Below are positions 60,015 to 64,000 of a DNA stretch of 64,000 bases, in pieces; the stretch's first letter is position 1, and every line of letters starts with the position of its first letter. The translations under genes and the position numbers were made by a program. Under the pieces are notes generated by a model. It did no database searches, was not told the origin of the DNA, and saw only the letters and a program-made list of their open reading frames with translations. Source of the stretch: Gerris lacustris (lineage: Eukaryota > Arthropoda > Insecta > Hemiptera > Gerridae); the NCBI GenBank assembly GCA_951217055.1, contig OX578285.1:52144024-52208023 (forward strand), given 5' to 3'.

Positions 60015-61350
60015 GTCTGAGTTGTCTCGGACTGATTTTTTTTAAATTTCTTTCTCATATAGATTGTAAAGAAAAACTGTTAAATAAAACATGTAAAGAA
60101 AAAGATTAGAGTCTTTACCCTTGCTATGTTAACACTTAACACTGCAGATAATATAAAATGTAACGAAACGCGTGTGTTAGTTAATAATATAACATTGAGG
60201 TGACAATATAATTGTGTTACATTCTATTAACCTCTCTAGTCATAATTATTAATATTAATATGTCAGACAATGATTGATGTCATCACAGAAGTGAAAGCCT
60301 GCCAGGAGTGTGGAGAACGGGGGCTTTTGACTAGATAATCTTAAATTAACTTGTTTTAAGCGCTTGCCAAAAATACTGTCCATTTCTTCTTCTTATTACA
60401 TTTTTAATGCTTGCAGTAAATCCTAAGATTCGGCCCAAATCTTTTTTAAACAGTCCATCTTTAGCTAGTGTGTAGCAATGTCTAATTATAGCTTAAGCAA
60501 GATATTCGAAAAAAATTTCACGAAAGATAAGCTAGGTCCTCATGACCGCTTGACTCATTCAAACTTTCCATCAATCTCCGTCGAGGCTTGACTCAAACAT
60601 CAAATGGGTTCCTAGACTATCAATTATGCTTGACACCATTGCTTGATGCGATGTTTTGATCAAGCGGCTTGATCGTGTAGGGGCTGCTTTAATCGTTTTG
60701 GTCGTCCGTGTGGCTCGAAGCAGTTTGGCCGTAATGGCAAAATCGCTTGATAATATAGGCAAATGTCTATAAGAAGCTAATTAAGGAAAACTACTTGTAT
60801 GATATATATATACTAATAATATCCATATAGTGAATGCAATGGTTATTAGAGAAATGTGGGTAAATAACAACATAATGCAAATTAAGAAAAAAAACCTAGA
60901 TAAGTATCATAAAGGAGTGAACTTCTTTCTCGACTTTTATAAGTATCGTATTAACAAACAAACAATTTACGGAGTTAGGAATGACCTGAGATCTAGCGGG
61001 GTTGGTTTACAGAGGTTTGCAGTCGAAAGACCACTATCCTGAGATCTAGCGGTATGAATTTGTACTCGTGAGACGTGAAGGGTCCGTTTTGGAAAGGGAG
61101 CGATATGTTTAAAGAGGCCCGTTCTAGATAGAGAGTCTCCTGACACCTAGCGGCCCGTTACGGAAACATCCCTAGATGGGACGGATTAGTAGTGGCACCT
61201 AGGAGAGAAGCTCATAACTACCACTTCCCTTACGGCTTTTTCACAATTAATTAATTAATTTTTATCGCCTTGTTTTATTTAATTATTCGAAAAGAGGATA
61301 GTCTATATTATTATAATTACTGGTGACAAGTTTAGGAGCTTAATTTAATT

Positions 61351-61355
<5 letters not shown>
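60015..61355. other. No recognised gene
   Basis: AT-rich DNA. CCTGAGATCTAGCGG occurs at about 60986 and 61038 and a variant CCTGACACCTAGCGG near 61139, suggesting a decayed repeat. A minus-strand frame at 60571-60762 has no recognisable family. Confidence 0.4.

Positions 61356-61357
<2 letters not shown>

Positions 61358-61438
<81 letters not shown>
61358..61438. repeat. (TA)n microsatellite
   Basis: About 40 TA units. Confidence 0.96.
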
Positions 61439-61439
<1 letters not shown>

Positions 61440-61442
<3 letters not shown>

Positions 61443-62200
61443 TTTTTGAAATGTATTTATTTTAATAGAAGATATTTAATTTTTTGGACTTGTAGAATAT
61501 TAATGTAGGCTGGAGGGTTTATTTAGAATAAAAGTCCTTTTTTGAGTGATATATATTTTTATTGCATCTGAGCTTTCGTCCAGGGAACCTGAGACCTGAG
61601 CTAAAAACACTCGCCTTAATCTTGCCTAACTCTTGAAATGTTATACATAAAATCAAATAAAAGCATCATAAACATGAAACAAGACACTAATACATTAAGT
61701 AATATATACACTGATATACTGTCTAATATAAGAATATATATAATAAATGTTTTCCCCCCTTTTAACGTAACTGTATTCCTTTTTATTTTTGAAACTTTTT
61801 ATGTTTTTCCGTAATCCTTTTGATTTTGTTCCTCCGTTACCTGGTCCTTCCTATAGTTCCTTAAACTTCAAGAAAACCCCCAGGAAATCCCCTCTACTTA
61901 CCTTACCTATTTATCCTACCTGGTTTTCCACACATCTCTCATTCATCACAAGGACATTAAGTGTAATCCTTTTAGTTATGTTTTCATTATACAAGTGTTA
62001 TAGATACCTATGTCTAATTTATTTATCATTTTTTTTAATAAAATACTAAATTTTGTGCAATTTTGCTATGACCATATTTTGTTTGAGCGGACATCATTTT
62101 AAAATTTCTGGTAAGACTTTTTGTCCTTTTTACTTTGTTTTTTCCTTTACAATTCATGTAATACTAAATTTTAATTTATAGATCACTGAAGAAGCTCATT
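61440..62200. other. Unassigned; stem-GAAAGC motif near 61573
   Basis: On the minus strand, CTCAGGTTCCCTGGACGAAA and GCTCAG at 61573-61605 resemble the motif at 33961. An 86-codon plus-strand frame at 61789 is Pro/Leu-rich and unrecognised. Confidence 0.4.
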
Positions 62201-62201
62201 T

Positions 62202-62203
<2 letters not shown>

Positions 62204-62235
<32 letters not shown>
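62204..62235 (+). repeat. (AAT)n microsatellite
   Basis: About ten ATA/AAT units. Confidence 0.92.
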
Positions 62236-62524
62236 TTTATTTCCACCAAAAAGACAGAACAATTATAAAAATTAAATAAATAAATTACATGGTGAGGGCC
62301 CTCAGTAGGTGTAGTTTTTACCTAGAGAGAGGACCCTGTCTCGACTTATTTAATATGAATTGTAAATATTGTACCATAATAACCTTTAAACATAAAATAC
62401 ATTTTTTTTTTAAATTATATTTTTTTTTCCATAAATCTAGTGTTATACAATATAAATAAAATGCGTTGAGTATTATTGTATATTTATTTAATCTTTTTTT
62501 TTTTTGTTCCCATAAGCGTGTTTT

Positions 62525-62565
62525 TATAAGAGAGGGAGAGAGAGAGAGAGAAAGAGAGAGAGAAA
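62525..62565 (+). repeat. (GA)n-rich low-complexity tract
   Basis: GAGAGAGAGAGAGAAAGAGAG-like purine run followed by poly-A. Confidence 0.85.
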
Positions 62566-62666
62566 AAAAAAATATAAAAATATAAAAATAAAATTAATGA
62601 AATAAAATATTAATATATATAGTGAACATACAATTACAAAGGAATGCAAAGAAGAAATCATTTAAA

Positions 62667-63860
62667 TTATTGTTGTTTAATTGAGTCCAAAAGGTAACTA
62701 GAGATATTAGTTTTAAATGAATTATATGTCTTTATAGATTGAATTGATGACGGAAGTTGATTAAAATAAATAGGACCAAGGAATGAAGCATGTTTTTGTT
62801 TTCTTTCTGTGTTACAATAGGGAGTCAGTACTGTGTTAAGTGTTTGAGCGCGCGTTATGTAACCATGATTAACAGTAAGTCTGACTAAGTCTTGTATCGT
62901 TCTGAAAAAAATTGAGTAAAACTGCTTTTTTAAATATTAAGTCTAAAGTCAGAACGTTAAAGTCGGAAAAGTGAGATTTGTGGCGTAACGTTTAGGTTTT
63001 TTAAGTGATATTTTGATGATAGTTTTCTGTATTACTCTTACTTGTTCTAAGTATATCTGTGAGGCACTTCCCCAGGCTAATATACAATAGTTTAGGATGG
63101 ACTCTGTAAATGCGTGGTAAAGCAGTTTCAGAACCGTTTTATTCGCAAACTCTCGGATTCGAATAAATGTGTACAAGGTTTTTTTTATTCTGGATGTAAT
63201 CCAAACAATGTGTTCTTTCCATTTTAAATGATTGTCAACAATGACACCTAAATATTTTATTTTGTTAACTTGGTCAATTGAATTACAGTTACAGGAGCCA
63301 GTGTCGGTGTTAGTATCTGTGTCGGAGTTGGTAAATGTACTCAGTGATGTTAAATTATATAATGAACAATTTGTTTCGTGTATTTTTAGTGGTTCGGTTG
63401 TGCGCGGTTGTCCTCTTTTATCGTGCGAAAAACACATGTACTTCGTTTTTTGTAAATTCAAAGTTAATAAGTTCTTATCAAACCAGGATTTAATTTTAGA
63501 AAGACCAGTGGATGCTTTTAAAAAGACCTCGCTCCAAGTCTTGCCTCTAAAGTATAATAGCGTATCGTCTACAAAGCATATTACGTCTGTGTAAGTATCC
63601 GTCAATTTGAGCATACTGTTTACATATACCAAAAACAACCATGGTGCTGTCACTGTTCCCTGAGGCGTTCCAAAGGTCACATTTACCGGATCACTCAGAA
63701 TACCGTTAAGTTTAACTTGCTGGCTTCTGTTACTTAAATAACTTCGAAATAAATTATGACAATTATTTATCCAATTAAGTGTTATTGGATAAATAATATA
63801 ATGAATTGATTTTTATGTTTACCATGTCAAATATTGTAAATTATAATTGAGACAAATAAA
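62667..63860 (-). pseudogene. Non-LTR reverse transcriptase remnant (ORF2 C-terminal half)
   Basis: Read from 63860: IFDMVNIKINSL matches the motif A region AFDxVNHxILL, then a frameshift near 63790. In the new frame: NCHNLFRSYLSNRSQQVKLN, GTPQGTVTAPWLFLVYVNSM, ICFVDDTLLY (catalytic xVDD), GKTWSEVF, LSKIKSWFDKNLLTLNLQKT, KYMCFSHDKRGQP, a Ser/Thr/Asp-rich insertion (TNSDTDTNTDTGSCNC), KIKYLGVIVDNHLKWKEHI and SILNYCILAWGSAS. After SLKKPKRYATNL come three stops, then GYITRAQTLNTVLTPYCN and a natural-looking C-terminus ending KQQ at 62667. It is a different family from the Jockey copies. Frameshift plus three stops make it inactive. Confidence 0.88.
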
Positions 63861-64000
63861 ATCACTACTACTGCATAATCAAAGTTTTATGGATTCTTAT
63901 CTACTTTTCCATAACCTGGTGACCCCCGACGTGATTTATAATGTAGAAAAAAGAACAATCAGCAAATTCATTTGTTGCATCATAGAAGCTAGCTTGGTAA
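63861..64000. other. No recognised feature
   Basis: AT-rich window end. The minus-strand translation loses all RT resemblance beyond about 63860. Confidence 0.45.

Noticed and set aside
60571..60762. 63-codon minus-strand frame as a gene
   Set aside because: No domain, no splice signals, and flanking TCAAGCG motifs suggest repeat sequence.
63232..63594. 120-codon plus-strand frame
   Set aside because: Antisense to the RT remnant with its VDD motif on the minus strand.

Overview
This window is AT-rich, repeat-dense eukaryotic DNA, most likely from an insect; I could not fix the order. The evidence is several decayed non-LTR retrotransposons of animal type (endonuclease, Jockey-like RT, RWAGH/GRPRLRW-type RT tail), an internally deleted Gypsy element with a short LTR, hAT-type and foldback MITEs, long (TA)n arrays, and no compact gene arrangement. 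I found no host protein-coding gene, rRNA, complete tRNA gene, operon or CRISPR array that I can support. It reads as intergenic or long-intron sequence built from nested mobile elements.

Layout: 1-1400 (minus strand) is the 5' half of a non-LTR element: the end of an ORF1 with an FP-like domain, a hydrophobic multi-pass ORF, then ORF2 starting in a 4-bp ATGA overlap with an apurinic endonuclease domain that runs off the window edge. It abuts a Gypsy remnant (about 1430-2636) in which gag is fused in frame to RNase H and the integrase zinc finger. From 2.7 to 12.4 kb there are several MITEs and foldback elements, one a 172-bp hAT-type MITE with a perfect 8-bp target duplication. Positions 17.4-18.3 kb hold a broken RT, 23.1-23.3 kb a Jockey linker fragment, 48.1-48.7 kb a decayed Jockey RT end, 51.9-53.6 kb a 5'-truncated Jockey copy inserted in another repeat with a 9-bp target duplication, and 62.7-63.9 kb a further RT pseudogene.

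The most striking theme is a set of dispersed non-coding elements with palindromic or hairpin ends, usually with a GTCT/GTCC-rich tract close behind the end. Group A has ends GGGTCCGTAGGC, B has GGGTTTCGTTGG, E has GGGTTTCGTAG; C and D share a body but carry different hairpin ends; F begins ACTTTCTCATATA. Groups A, B and (in part) E share body motifs GGGGTATCA(A/T)ATGAAAG and a poly-C tract at the same relative place. A second recurring signal is a short stem-loop of the form CTGANGAN-stem-GAAA, close to but not identical with a hammerhead ribozyme core, found at several unrelated loci.

The rest is microsatellites, minisatellites (33, 85, 121, 124, about 182 and 292 bp units) and unique AT-rich DNA. 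Three more GC-rich patches (about 5.55-5.9, 23.77-24.33 and 39.06-39.83 kb) are the best places to look for an unrecognised exon or promoter. All family assignments come from reading translations and motifs by eye; no database search was possible.
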